This document shows positions 8,473-17,091 of a DNA stretch of 64,000 nt, in pieces. The notes under the pieces are model-generated. The model made no database searches. It saw nothing but the letters and a program-made list of their open reading frames with translations, and was not told where the DNA came from. The position numbers were made by a program, and so were the translations under genes. Origin of the DNA: Vibrio tasmaniensis 1F-187. Its GTDB lineage: Bacteria; Pseudomonadota; Gammaproteobacteria; Enterobacterales; Vibrionaceae. Numbering within the stretch: the first letter of the stretch is position 1; each line of letters begins with the position of its first letter. The stretch spans positions 1-64,000 of the forward strand of contig NZ_AJZM02000410.1 of assembly GCF_000272405.2 (NCBI RefSeq), in the 5' to 3' direction.

Positions 8473-9906
8473 ATGCGCCTTCTATCCAGTTTACTCCTAT
8501 GTGGTTTGTCACTGTGTAGCTATTCAATTAGTGCTTTCGAATACCTCCCTCTAGATAAACTGCCCGATGGCAGTAGCACAAGCTTGATACTGAAGTCATT
8601 GAGTGATGATTCGAGTGAGTTGAACACCAATAGCGATGGCTTTTACCCACCCGCCAGTACGTTAAAGCTAGTCACCGCTTTGGCAGCCAAATTGGAGTTA
8701 GGAGATAATTTTAACTACACGACCAGCATTGCGCGTTCTAATAAAGATGTCGTGATCGCATTCAGTGGTGACCCTACACTACAAAGAGAGCATCTAAAAA
8801 ACCTTTTAGATCAATATGCTAAATCGCAATCTAAAACCATCAAGGGCAACTTATACCTCGATAACTCAGCTTTTACTGGCTATCAACGAGCAGTTGGTTG
8901 GCCTTGGGACATTTTAGGCGTTTGTTACAGCGCTCCCTCTAGTGCAATGACCTTAGACAGTAACTGCGCACAAGCCTCTATTTATACAAAAGATAACGGT
9001 ACAACACGCGTATATATCCCAGCTCACTACCCAATAGACGTGACAACCTCAGCAGCCACGGTAACTCGCTCTGGCCAAAAGGCAACGCAATGCGACCTTG
9101 AGCTTATTACTACCCCAGACAACACTTACAAGCTCTCTGGTTGCTTAGTTGAACGTAAAAAACCGTTGCCACTCAAGTTCGCGATTCAAAGTCCAGAACT
9201 TTACACCTATCAAGTTGTTGCATCGCTTCTCAAAGAACTGAAAATAGAAGTAAAAGGTGATGTAATTATTGGTAAAAAAGCGAAAGCAGACAAAAGCACG
9301 TTAATCGCAAGCCACAGCTCAGAGAAACTTCCCGAACTGATTAATATCATGCTCAAGAAATCAGACAACCTGATCGCTGACAATCTAACTAAAACGCTGG
9401 GTGCGACATTTTATGTTCAACCGGGCAGTTTTAATAACGGCACTGAAGCGATAAAGCAGATATTACTGACCAAAGCCAATATTGACCTAAGCCAAGCACA
9501 GTTGGTCGATGGTTCAGGGCTATCCAGAAATAATCGCATGACCACGCAAACCATGGCTCAGGTACTTCGTTATATCTGGGAGAACGATAAACAGCTCAAC
9601 CTGATTGAGGCTATGCCTACATCTGGCACTGATGGAACACTCAAATACCGTCAAAGCATGAGAAAAGCACCAATCCAAGGTAACATTATTGCCAAAAGTG
9701 GTTCTTTGTATGGGAGCTACAACATGGCAGGCTTTGGTTTAGATAAAGCGGGAAAACCAAACTCTCTATTTGTACAGTTTGTCCGTGATTACTTTCCTGA
9801 CACACCAGATCCAGAAAAACCAGTAGAAGCACCCATCATCCAGTTTGAACGAGCTTTCTACACAAATGTAGTTGAATTCAGTCAAACACAGAGCAAACCT
9901 AAGTAA
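8473..9906 (+). CDS. dacB: DacB (PBP4), D-Ala-D-Ala carboxypeptidase/endopeptidase
   Basis: A 477-residue periplasmic S13-family penicillin-binding protein that trims or cleaves peptide crosslinks. A signal peptide (about 1-21) precedes the mature protein. All three serine-hydrolase motifs are visible: SxxK as STLK at Ser62-Lys65, SxN as SDN (in KKSDNL), and KTG as KSG (in IIAKSGS). The large insert between SxxK and SxN is typical of PBP4. It follows ompU and is probably transcribed on its own, because a strong terminator separates them. Confidence 0.93.
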   Translation: MRLLSSLLLCGLSLCSYSISAFEYLPLDKLPDGSSTSLILKSLSDDSSELNTNSDGFYPPASTLKLVTALAAKLELGDNFNYTTSIARSNKDVVIAFSGDPTLQREHLKNLLDQYAKSQSKTIKGNLYLDNSAFTGYQRAVGWPWDILGVCYSAPSSAMTLDSNCAQASIYTKDNGTTRVYIPAHYPIDVTTSAATVTRSGQKATQCDLELITTPDNTYKLSGCLVERKKPLPLKFAIQSPELYTYQVVASLLKELKIEVKGDVIIGKKAKADKSTLIASHSSEKLPELINIMLKKSDNLIADNLTKTLGATFYVQPGSFNNGTEAIKQILLTKANIDLSQAQLVDGSGLSRNNRMTTQTMAQVLRYIWENDKQLNLIEAMPTSGTDGTLKYRQSMRKAPIQGNIIAKSGSLYGSYNMAGFGLDKAGKPNSLFVQFVRDYFPDTPDPEKPVEAPIIQFERAFYTNVVEFSQTQSKPK

Positions 9907-9946
9907 TGTTCAACTCTGTTTAAGCTTCTACTTAAGCAATAAAAAC

Positions 9947-9981
9947 GGCGCTGAAGATCTTGAATCTTCAGCGCCATTTTT
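9947..9981. terminator. Terminator between dacB and mgtE (convergent)
   Basis: A perfect 12-bp stem GGCGCTGAAGAT/ATCTTCAGCGCC with a 5-nt loop. A T run follows on the plus strand and an A run precedes it, so it can serve both dacB and the convergent mgtE-like gene. Confidence 0.9.
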
Positions 9982-10015
9982 GTCTCTAAGGTGCTTTTAG
10001 CTATTTTTATAAATG

Positions 10016-10861
10016 CTAAGCGATCCCTAAGAATGAATTAACCACAGTGAAGTAGATCCACATTCCAGAGATATCCACTATCGAAGCCAGTACAGGGCTC
10101 ACTAACACAGCAGGATCAAGTTTGAAGAATCGAGCGACTATCGGTAACCCACCGCCGAGTACAGTTGATATGGTCACTTGAATAAACAGAGCAACAGCAA
10201 TCGCGTAAGCAATCATATTAATGTCGTAACCACCCGTTGACTGGTTGTCACTGAATAATAAGATTCGGCCAATCATCACTAAGGCGATCGCAAGAGCTAA
10301 ACAGATAGCAACTCTAAGCTCTTTCCATAGAACGTTGGCCCACTGGCGTTTCTTCAATTCCCCTGTGGCTAAGGCCCTAATGACCAAAGTCGCAGCTTGT
10401 GTTCCTGTGTTGCCACCCGCGGCAGCGATTACCGGCATATAGATCGCCAGAAGTACTAGCTGGCTAAGAATGTCTTCATACTGAGCAATGATAAGCCCAG
10501 AGACAATGCCCAGCAGTGCTAAGGCAATAATCCAACCGATACGCTGCCTAACATGGCTAAGCACTCCAGTTGAAAGGTAACCTTGTTGAGGTTCAACCTC
10601 TGAGTAGATCAGCCCTAGTTGGTGAGCTAGATGTCGAGAGCGCTTCTCAAAGCCCTGCTCTTCTAGCTCACTAAGTAAAGTCTGAATCGTACTAAGAGAG
10701 CATTGCCCAAGCACTAACACCGCATCTTCAAGTGGCATTCGGTTTAAAAGGTTAATTTGTTGCTCACGCCCATACTGTTGAAAGGCATTCGATACAGCTT
10801 GGATGTCTTGCTCTGAGTACAGAGCTTCAATAGATAAAAAAGTGTTGTTCATTACCGTCAT
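10016..10861 (-). CDS. MgtE-family Mg2+ channel lacking CBS domains
   Basis: A 281-residue inner-membrane divalent cation channel. The membrane domain has the MgtE hallmarks: AAGGNTGTQAATLVIRALA in the pore region, and a late segment PVLASIVDISGMW whose Asp263 corresponds to the pore-binding Asp. The ATG at 10861 has GGGAG 8 nt upstream; an upstream TTG would add 7 residues. Usual MgtE proteins are about 450 aa, with an N domain and a CBS pair that senses cytosolic Mg2+. Here only about 100 soluble residues precede the first TM, and no CBS domain is visible. The gene is convergent with dacB. Its roughly 300-nt leader contains a small ORF and hairpins. Confidence 0.85.
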   Translation of the reverse strand: MTVMNNTFLSIEALYSEQDIQAVSNAFQQYGREQQINLLNRMPLEDAVLVLGQCSLSTIQTLLSELEEQGFEKRSRHLAHQLGLIYSEVEPQQGYLSTGVLSHVRQRIGWIIALALLGIVSGLIIAQYEDILSQLVLLAIYMPVIAAAGGNTGTQAATLVIRALATGELKKRQWANVLWKELRVAICLALAIALVMIGRILLFSDNQSTGGYDINMIAYAIAVALFIQVTISTVLGGGLPIVARFFKLDPAVLVSPVLASIVDISGMWIYFTVVNSFLGIA

Positions 10862-11070
10862 GGCGAATCTCCCGATTGGCAAAGGTAACGACCATCAAAA
10901 CAAGTAGCCTATAGAGAGTACCGCGAGAGTATAAAGCGGTGTACACCAGGAGCGTATAGCTATATACATCAAGAATATACAACTAAGCGCACCAAGAGCT
11001 TAAAGCACTGATGTGTCTACTTGTTAGAATCTAGTGTGTGGAAAAGAATGAGGGGGAAAAACAAAGATAC

Positions 11071-11151
11071 CCTACCCGAACGGCAGGACAATAGATCAAT
11101 ACCGAGACGGGTTATTCTTCTCCATTCAAACTAGGAGGATGGTCGGTATTG
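11071..11151 (-). promoter_or_regulatory. Possible attenuator structures in the mgtE leader
   Basis: CAATACCGA (11097-11105) is complementary to TCGGTATTG (11143-11151), which lies inside the leader ORF; this gives a 9-bp hairpin that forms only when the ORF is not covered by a ribosome. Just downstream a second hairpin at 11087-11071 (six pairs, one of them G-T) is followed at 11065-11057 by TTTGTTTTT, like a weak intrinsic terminator. The order of ORF, overlapping hairpin and T-tailed hairpin resembles a leader-peptide attenuator. Confidence 0.45.
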
Positions 11152-11156
11152 TTCAT
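11112..11156 (-). CDS. Putative 14-residue leader peptide of mgtE (MNNTDHPPSLNGEE)
   Basis: ATG at 11156 with TGGAG 5 nt upstream, then 13 codons and TAA. The peptide contains Asp-His-Pro-Pro early and two Glu at the end. Acidic and proline codons near the start of short ORFs are what make the E. coli mgtA leader MgtL sensitive to low Mg2+. The ORF is too short for codon statistics, so its reality rests on the ribosome site, its place about 250 nt before an Mg2+ channel gene, and the hairpin partner that overlaps it. Confidence 0.45.
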   Translation of the reverse strand: MNNTDHPPSLNGEE

Positions 11157-11240
11157 AAAAATCTCCAGAATTACTGTCAATATGACAGCGCGCATAGTGT
11201 AGCAATGCACGTTCAAAAACTTCGTCAACTTTGTGTCAAT

Positions 11241-11266
11241 AAAAAAGGCATCCGTGGATGCCTTTT
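11241..11266 (-). terminator. tyrS terminator
   Basis: Stem AAAAGGCATC/GATGCCTTTT (11243-11252 and 11257-11266) with loop CGTG, then a T run on the minus strand. It lies 23 nt after the tyrS stop. Confidence 0.9.
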
Positions 11267-11288
11267 GTTCAATTATTGATGTGTGTTA

Positions 11289-12476
11289 TTACTTAATAGT
11301 AATACGAGCAAACTTACGCTTACCTACTTGGTAAACTGCAGTACCTGCTTCAGGTACAAACTTGCTGTCTTCAATCTTCTCGCCTTCAAGCTTAGCAGCG
11401 CCTTGCTTGATCATACGCATCGCATCAGAAGTCGAGTTTACAAGACCCGCTTCTTTTAGAACGTTCGCAATCGGTAGGCCGGCTTCGAATTCAAATTCAG
11501 GCATTTCATCAGGAACTTGGTTCTTAGCAAAACGGTTAACGAACTCTTGCTCAGCCGCTTCAGCATCTGCTTCGCTGTGGAAACGAGCAATGATCTCTTT
11601 AGCAAGAAGTACTTTCACGTCACGAGGGTTTTTGCCCGCCTCAACGCCAGCTTTCAGTTCCGCAACTTCTTCAAGAGGACGGAAAGACAGTAGCTCGTAG
11701 TAGCTCCACATTAGATCGTCAGAGATAGACATGATCTTACCAAACATCTCGCTTGGTGCTTCGCTGATACCGATGTAGTTGTGCGCAGACTTAGACATCT
11801 TCTTAACGCCGTCTAGACCAACAAGTAGTGGCATCATCAGTACCGCTTGTGGTTTTTGACCTGCTGCTTTTTGCAGTTCACGACCCATAAGAAGGTTAAA
11901 CTTCTGGTCAGTACCGCCAAGCTCAACATCGCTCTCTAGTGCAACAGAGTCGTGACCTTGAAGAAGTGGGTACATGAATTCGTGGATTGCGATCGGTTGA
12001 CCACCAGCGTAACGCTTTTTAAAGTCATCACGCTCAAGCATACGAGCAACAGTTTGGTTAGAAGCAAGACGAATCATGCCTTCTGCACCAAGCTCAGATA
12101 ACCACTCAGAGTTGAAACGAATTTGCGTTTTCGCAGGATCTAGAATCTTGAATACTTGCTCTTTGTAAGTTTCAGCATTCTTCAATACGTCTTCACGGCT
12201 TAGCGGTGGACGTGTTGAGTTCTTACCTGATGGATCACCAACCATTGCTGTGAAATCACCGATAAGGAACGTCACTTCATGACCAAGCTCTTGGAAAGCA
12301 CGAAGCTTGTTAAAGATAACCGTATGGCCTAGGTGGATATCTGGAGCGGTTGGATCGGCACCCAGTTTAATGCGTAAAGGACGACCTTCTTTTAGTTTCG
12401 CAATCAGTTCGTCTTCTGGAATCAGTTCTTCTACGCCACGTTTGATCTCGGCTAGTGCAGCTTCAATACTCGCCAT
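11289..12476 (-). CDS. tyrS: TyrS, tyrosyl-tRNA synthetase
   Basis: A 395-residue class I aminoacyl-tRNA synthetase that charges tRNA-Tyr. The HIGH-like motif is HLGH at 48-51, the ATP-loop motif is KMSKS (in VKKMSKSAH), and a C-terminal S4 RNA-binding domain ends the protein. Length and sequence fit the shorter TyrS subgroup seen in Haemophilus and Vibrio rather than the 424-residue E. coli type. It is divergent from the M23 endopeptidase gene. Confidence 0.95.
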   Translation of the reverse strand: MASIEAALAEIKRGVEELIPEDELIAKLKEGRPLRIKLGADPTAPDIHLGHTVIFNKLRAFQELGHEVTFLIGDFTAMVGDPSGKNSTRPPLSREDVLKNAETYKEQVFKILDPAKTQIRFNSEWLSELGAEGMIRLASNQTVARMLERDDFKKRYAGGQPIAIHEFMYPLLQGHDSVALESDVELGGTDQKFNLLMGRELQKAAGQKPQAVLMMPLLVGLDGVKKMSKSAHNYIGISEAPSEMFGKIMSISDDLMWSYYELLSFRPLEEVAELKAGVEAGKNPRDVKVLLAKEIIARFHSEADAEAAEQEFVNRFAKNQVPDEMPEFEFEAGLPIANVLKEAGLVNSTSDAMRMIKQGAAKLEGEKIEDSKFVPEAGTAVYQVGKRKFARITIK

Positions 12477-12605
12477 TCTTGTTCACTCCCACAGATTTGG
12501 CAAAAATATAATAATTAGACATCTTACTTGAATAGCGATGTATTTTGAAACCAGTTACACTATTCCGTCGTCTATTTTCATAATATTTACAGAACGAACC
12601 GGAAC

Positions 12606-13895
12606 ATGTTGTCTATTTTTGCACGCCTTCCCATTTTGCACCGGGCATTTATCGCATTTTTTAGTGCCGTAATTTTTATCGCTATTTTCTTACTCCCCGA
12701 CGTCAACAGCTTACGTGACGATACGGGAGCTTTAGTCGTTGGAAAACACTACCCACTGACGATCAGTGCATCAGCACTTGTTAGCTCAAGTGACGCACCA
12801 CCGACGACAGTACTCAAATGGGAGAAATACACCGTTCGCTCTGGCGAAAGCACCTCTGTTTTATTTGAACGTATTGGCCTTTCATACCGTTTACTGATCA
12901 CTCTACTCAATACCAATAATGATATTAAGAAGCAACTGTCCAATCTAAGACCTGGCGACGTATTACAATTCGGCTTTGATGAAAACAACGACCTTATTCA
13001 GTTGAAGCGACAACTTAGTGCGTTTGAAAGCTTCAAGATCACTAAGTCTGGCGATTCATTCTCCTCTAGCTTCGACAAAAAGGAAGTGGCCTACCAATAC
13101 AACTATGCCGAAGCCAACATCACGTCTAACTTCTGGAACGCCGGCGTCAATGCAGGCCTAACTGCAAACCAAATTATGGAACTGGCGGGCATCTTCGGTT
13201 GGGATATCGACTTTGCGTTGGATATTCGCAACAACGACAGCTTTAAGATTTTGTACCAAGAGAAAGTCGTTGAAGGCGAAGTGATTGGTCGCGGCAAGAT
13301 CATGGCGGCAGTATTCAAAAACCAAGGTGATTCATTTACCGCGGTATTAGATGATAGAAGCGGCAACTACTTCGATGAAAATGGTCGTGCCATGAAGAAA
13401 GCCTTCTTGCGCTCACCGATTGATTTTCGCCGTGTAACATCGAACTTTAACCCTCGTAGAAAACACCCAGTAACCGGTAAGGTTCGAGCTCACCGAGGCA
13501 CCGACTACGCAGCCCCTGTTGGCACACCTATCTGGGCAGCCGGTGACGGTATTGTTCAGAAATCGGGTTACAACCAATTCAATGGTAACTACGTGTTCAT
13601 TCGCCACAGCAACACCTATATCACTAAATACTTGCATATGAAGCGACGTATGGTGAAAACAGGTCAGCGCGTAAAACAAGGCCAAACCATTGGTACTTTG
13701 GGCGGTACAGGCCGTGTGACTGGCCCGCACTTACACTATGAATTCTTGGTCAATGGCGTACATAAAAATGCGCGAACCGTGAAATTACCGCAATCTAAGT
13801 CGTTAACCGGTAAAGCAAAAGCAACCTTTATTGCCAACTCAGAGATTCGACTGAATAACCTTGAGCGATACGGCCAGTTACTAGCGACTAATTAG
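12606..13895 (+). CDS. M23 murein DD-endopeptidase (MepM/Shy family)
   Basis: A 429-residue envelope zinc metallopeptidase that cuts peptidoglycan crosslinks to allow wall growth. One N-terminal TM anchor (about 15-33) is followed by an OapA/LysM-like domain (YTVRSGES, LRPGDVLQF) and then the LytM domain. The zinc ligands appear as HRGTDYAAPVGTPIWA (H and D) and HLHYEF. It corresponds by position and architecture to one of the V. cholerae Shy endopeptidases, probably ShyC. It diverges from tyrS and is followed by a strong terminator. Confidence 0.9.
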   Translation: MLSIFARLPILHRAFIAFFSAVIFIAIFLLPDVNSLRDDTGALVVGKHYPLTISASALVSSSDAPPTTVLKWEKYTVRSGESTSVLFERIGLSYRLLITLLNTNNDIKKQLSNLRPGDVLQFGFDENNDLIQLKRQLSAFESFKITKSGDSFSSSFDKKEVAYQYNYAEANITSNFWNAGVNAGLTANQIMELAGIFGWDIDFALDIRNNDSFKILYQEKVVEGEVIGRGKIMAAVFKNQGDSFTAVLDDRSGNYFDENGRAMKKAFLRSPIDFRRVTSNFNPRRKHPVTGKVRAHRGTDYAAPVGTPIWAAGDGIVQKSGYNQFNGNYVFIRHSNTYITKYLHMKRRMVKTGQRVKQGQTIGTLGGTGRVTGPHLHYEFLVNGVHKNARTVKLPQSKSLTGKAKATFIANSEIRLNNLERYGQLLATN

Positions 13896-13937
13896 GCAAC
13901 TAGATACCAATTAGGTTAAGAGCCCTATAAACCAACG

Positions 13938-13967
13938 AAAAGAGCGCCCACCAAGGCGCTCTTTTTT
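13938..13967. terminator. Bidirectional terminator after the M23 gene
   Basis: Perfect stem AAAAGAGCGCC/GGCGCTCTTTT with a 6-nt loop, between the convergent M23 peptidase and RND permease genes. Confidence 0.92.
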
Positions 13968-13991
13968 ATGTTCATCGAACCACTGTATCTA

Positions 13992-16900
13992 CTATTTTTC
14001 AGGCTTCTTATCTCGCCCTAGCATTAATAGACAAGGCGTCAGCACCAAGGTTAGTACCGTTGCAAATGCCAACCCTCCCGCAATCGCCGTAGCGAGTTGC
14101 GACCACCATTGGGTACTCGGCGCGCCAAACTCTATTTTTTGGTTAATCAGGTCAATGTTCATCTCTAATACCATCGGCATCAAGCCTAAGATCGTAGTCA
14201 CGGTCGTCAGCATCACTGGCCTTAAACGCTGGACACCAGTTCTTAGAATTGCGTCGCGCTTATCTAAGCCTCTTTTGATTAGTTGATTATAGGTATCAAT
14301 CAGCACGATATTGTTGTTCACGACTATACCTGCCAGTGCAATCACCCCAATACCGGACATCACGATACCAAACGGACGTTGGAAGATAAGCAGACCAACA
14401 AACACACCAACCGTAGAGAACAGCACCGCACTCAGAATCAGGAATGCTTGATAGAAACTATTAAACTGAGTAATCAAAATCAACGCCATTACCGCCAGTG
14501 CAACCATGAATGCACTTTGTAAGAAGGCAGAAGAGTTTTCTTGCTCTTCATTTTGACCACGGATACGAAATTCTACGCTACTAGGTAGCCCCAATTCACT
14601 TAACGCTTGCTCAATCTTTGGCAGTTCGAGGGCAAGGTTATAGCCCTCTTCCATATCCGCCATGATGTTCACTACGCGCTTACCATCGAGGCGTTTAATC
14701 GTATCTTGCTTGTGGTCGGGAACAATCTGAGCAAAGTTGGTGATCGGTACCAAGCCAGCAGGTGTTTTGACTCTCAACTGGTCAAAGCGTCCGATATCTC
14801 TTTTATCATTAGGGTAACGCACCAAGATATCGACCTCTTCTGATGAGTCATCAGGCAGGTAATCACCAATCTTGAGACCATTGGTAACGAATTGAACGGT
14901 ATTACCCACCAAGGTCGCATCAGCGGAAAAGCGCGCGGCATCGTCTCGGCGAATATCCACTTTCCAATCAATGCCATCTTTGCTTGCTGTATCACTGATG
15001 TTAGTCAGAGCTTGATTACCATCCGCCCAGTTTCTTACAATTTTTGCAGCCTGATTCAGCTGTTCTGGTGTTGTTGCTGACAGCTCAATCACTAAATCAT
15101 TTTCAACCGGAGGCCCTGCATCTGGAAACTTATATTCAATCTCAACACCAGCGTATTGATCGGTTTGCACCTTTAATTCATCAATAATCGCTTTAACACT
15201 ACGACGATATTGCCAATCAACAGGAGTAATCGAGATCAAGCCAATCTGGTCGTCCCCACCCGTGCGTGTGTAAACAGTATCGAACTCATCATGATTAAGC
15301 ATCATTTGCTCAATATCGCGCATGATGTCATCTTTTTCTTGAATAGAAAGATCACCATGAGAACGAACTTTAACGTTAAAGAACGGCGGATCAACCTCAG
15401 GGAAGAACTCTGCACCTAGGCCCGCTTTTGAATAAGTAAAACCAACTGCAACCGCGAGCAATATCGCACTGAACAGAATCTTAAAGGGATGCTTAATCGC
15501 AATCGAAAGCGTGTGGTAATACGCCTTGGTTAAGCCCGTTGCTTGTGAAAAATCACCATTATGCAGTGCCACCATTCGAGCTTGGCTTTTAGGCGATACG
15601 TATTGAGGTTTGCCAATCAAGCCACCTAATACCGGTACAAACAACAACGCCATAATCAATGAAGCGGTTAAGGTTGCAATCAATGTTAATGGCAGGAACT
15701 TCATGAATTCGCCCGTTACATCCGGCCAAAACAGTAACGGAGCAAATGCAGCCAAGGTTGTCGCTGTCGATGCGGTTATCGGCCACGCCATCCGTTTCGC
15801 TGCGTCTCGGTAAGCTTCTTTTCTATCTTCGCCTTCTTGCATTCGTCTATCGGCAAACTCGGTAACAACAATCGCGCCGTCGACCAACATACCAACGGCC
15901 ATGATCAAAGAGAACAACACCACTATGTTGACAGTTAAGCCGAACACAGACAACACCAATAATCCCGTGAGGAATGATCCTGGAATTGAAATTCCCACCA
16001 ATAACGCGGTTCGAACACCAAGAATGGCGATGATAACGATCACCACTAAAATGATGGCGGACAAGATATTGTTTTGAAGATCGTTGAGCATGATCTTCAC
16101 ATCTTTAGATTCATCCCAGGTGTATTTAACCAATAAGTTATTGGGCCATTCCGCTTGTTGTTGAGCACCAGCCATAACCGCTTTAACTAACTCTACGGTT
16201 TCGATGATATTTTCACCCGCACGCTTCTTGATATCCAAGACCACCGCAGATTTACCATCTAAACGGGCAAAGCTTTCAGGATCTCGAAACGCTCGACGAA
16301 CCGTGGCCACATCACCAAAGGTTACAACCTGTTTACCATCCACTTTAATTGGTAGCTCAAGCACGTCTTTTAGAGAGTTAAACACCGAAGGAACTTTGAC
16401 AGAGAAACGCCCATAACCCGTATCTACAAAACCTGCCGCAACCACTCGGTTATTTAAAGCGATCAAGTTATAGATATCCGCTTGATCTAGGCTGTAGCTC
16501 TCCATCAACAGCGGATCGACAATGATCTCAACAATGTCATCGCGATCGCCTGCAATATCGACCTCTAGAATTTGGCGATAGCTTTCGAGCTTATCTCCGA
16601 GCTCTCGAGCAATTTGCACTATGGTGCGTTCAGGAACAGTACCGAAAAGCACAACAGACAGAACAGGTTGCTCAGACGCGAGTGTTACTTCATTTACGGT
16701 CGGCTCATCACTGTCTTCTGGCAATTTTGGTTTGGCTAAATCGACGGCATCACGCACATCAGCCATCGCTTTGGTGAGATCAACGCCAACATTAAACTCC
16801 AACACAACTGAGGCGTGGCCTTCTGCTGCGGTTGCGGTCATCTCTTTTACGCCTTCAATCGACCTCAGCTCTTGTTCTATCGGTCTAACCAATAAGCGTT

Positions 16901-17081
16901 CTGCATCGGTTGGCGAAATACCTTGGTGCCCAACAGAAACGTAGATAATCGGGATGGTAATGTCGGGGCTCGATTCTTTGGGGATCGTAATATAGGTAAC
17001 GACACCTGCGACCAATATGAGTGCCAAAAGAGAGAGCATTGTTCGAGCTCGAGACAAGGCTGCATCAATAATTGAATACAT
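13992..17081 (-). CDS. RND-family efflux permease (HAE1/AcrB type)
   Basis: A 1029-residue inner-membrane proton- or sodium-driven pump subunit. It has the RND layout: TM1, a large periplasmic loop, TM2-6, a second loop and TM7-12. The TM4 relay motif reads LVDGAIVV, keeping the first Asp but with Gly for the second Asp of AcrB. The TM10 segment reads ALAGIVVNNNIVLID, with Asn where AcrB has its key Lys. This pattern is typical of one RND branch, so coupling may differ from AcrB. It lies 10 nt after its adaptor gene on the same strand. Its position matches the V. cholerae VexEF locus as I recall it. No outer-membrane channel gene is adjacent, so TolC is the likely partner. Confidence 0.93.
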   Translation of the reverse strand: MYSIIDAALSRARTMLSLLALILVAGVVTYITIPKESSPDITIPIIYVSVGHQGISPTDAERLLVRPIEQELRSIEGVKEMTATAAEGHASVVLEFNVGVDLTKAMADVRDAVDLAKPKLPEDSDEPTVNEVTLASEQPVLSVVLFGTVPERTIVQIARELGDKLESYRQILEVDIAGDRDDIVEIIVDPLLMESYSLDQADIYNLIALNNRVVAAGFVDTGYGRFSVKVPSVFNSLKDVLELPIKVDGKQVVTFGDVATVRRAFRDPESFARLDGKSAVVLDIKKRAGENIIETVELVKAVMAGAQQQAEWPNNLLVKYTWDESKDVKIMLNDLQNNILSAIILVVIVIIAILGVRTALLVGISIPGSFLTGLLVLSVFGLTVNIVVLFSLIMAVGMLVDGAIVVTEFADRRMQEGEDRKEAYRDAAKRMAWPITASTATTLAAFAPLLFWPDVTGEFMKFLPLTLIATLTASLIMALLFVPVLGGLIGKPQYVSPKSQARMVALHNGDFSQATGLTKAYYHTLSIAIKHPFKILFSAILLAVAVGFTYSKAGLGAEFFPEVDPPFFNVKVRSHGDLSIQEKDDIMRDIEQMMLNHDEFDTVYTRTGGDDQIGLISITPVDWQYRRSVKAIIDELKVQTDQYAGVEIEYKFPDAGPPVENDLVIELSATTPEQLNQAAKIVRNWADGNQALTNISDTASKDGIDWKVDIRRDDAARFSADATLVGNTVQFVTNGLKIGDYLPDDSSEEVDILVRYPNDKRDIGRFDQLRVKTPAGLVPITNFAQIVPDHKQDTIKRLDGKRVVNIMADMEEGYNLALELPKIEQALSELGLPSSVEFRIRGQNEEQENSSAFLQSAFMVALAVMALILITQFNSFYQAFLILSAVLFSTVGVFVGLLIFQRPFGIVMSGIGVIALAGIVVNNNIVLIDTYNQLIKRGLDKRDAILRTGVQRLRPVMLTTVTTILGLMPMVLEMNIDLINQKIEFGAPSTQWWSQLATAIAGGLAFATVLTLVLTPCLLMLGRDKKPEK

Positions 17082-17091
17082 TGGTTATCTC

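Larger units (their letters stand above)
10862..11288. other. 427-bp intergenic region: tyrS terminator and mgtE leader
   Basis: Holds, in minus-strand order, the tyrS terminator (11241-11266), an inverted repeat CTGTCA-N3-TGACAG (11174-11188), a 14-codon leader ORF (11156-11112), competing hairpins (11151-11071) and a T-rich tract (11065-11057). About 190 nt of leader then precede mgtE and include the 10-bp palindrome GGTGTACACC. I do not recognise a known M-box or yybP riboswitch in it. Confidence 0.6.

Noticed and set aside
11174-11188. CTGTCAATATGACAG as a LexA box
   Set aside because: The LexA consensus needs CTGT-N8-ACAG; here the gap is 7, and the neighbouring gene has no DNA-damage role.
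10862-11288. Known Mg2+ riboswitch (M-box) for mgtE
   Set aside because: I could not find the conserved M-box core; the structure seen is better described as a leader ORF with hairpins. An Infernal search with the M-box model would settle it.
13413-13730. 105-codon minus-strand ORF opposite the M23 peptidase
   Set aside because: It is antisense to the catalytic LytM domain and has no recognisable domain of its own.
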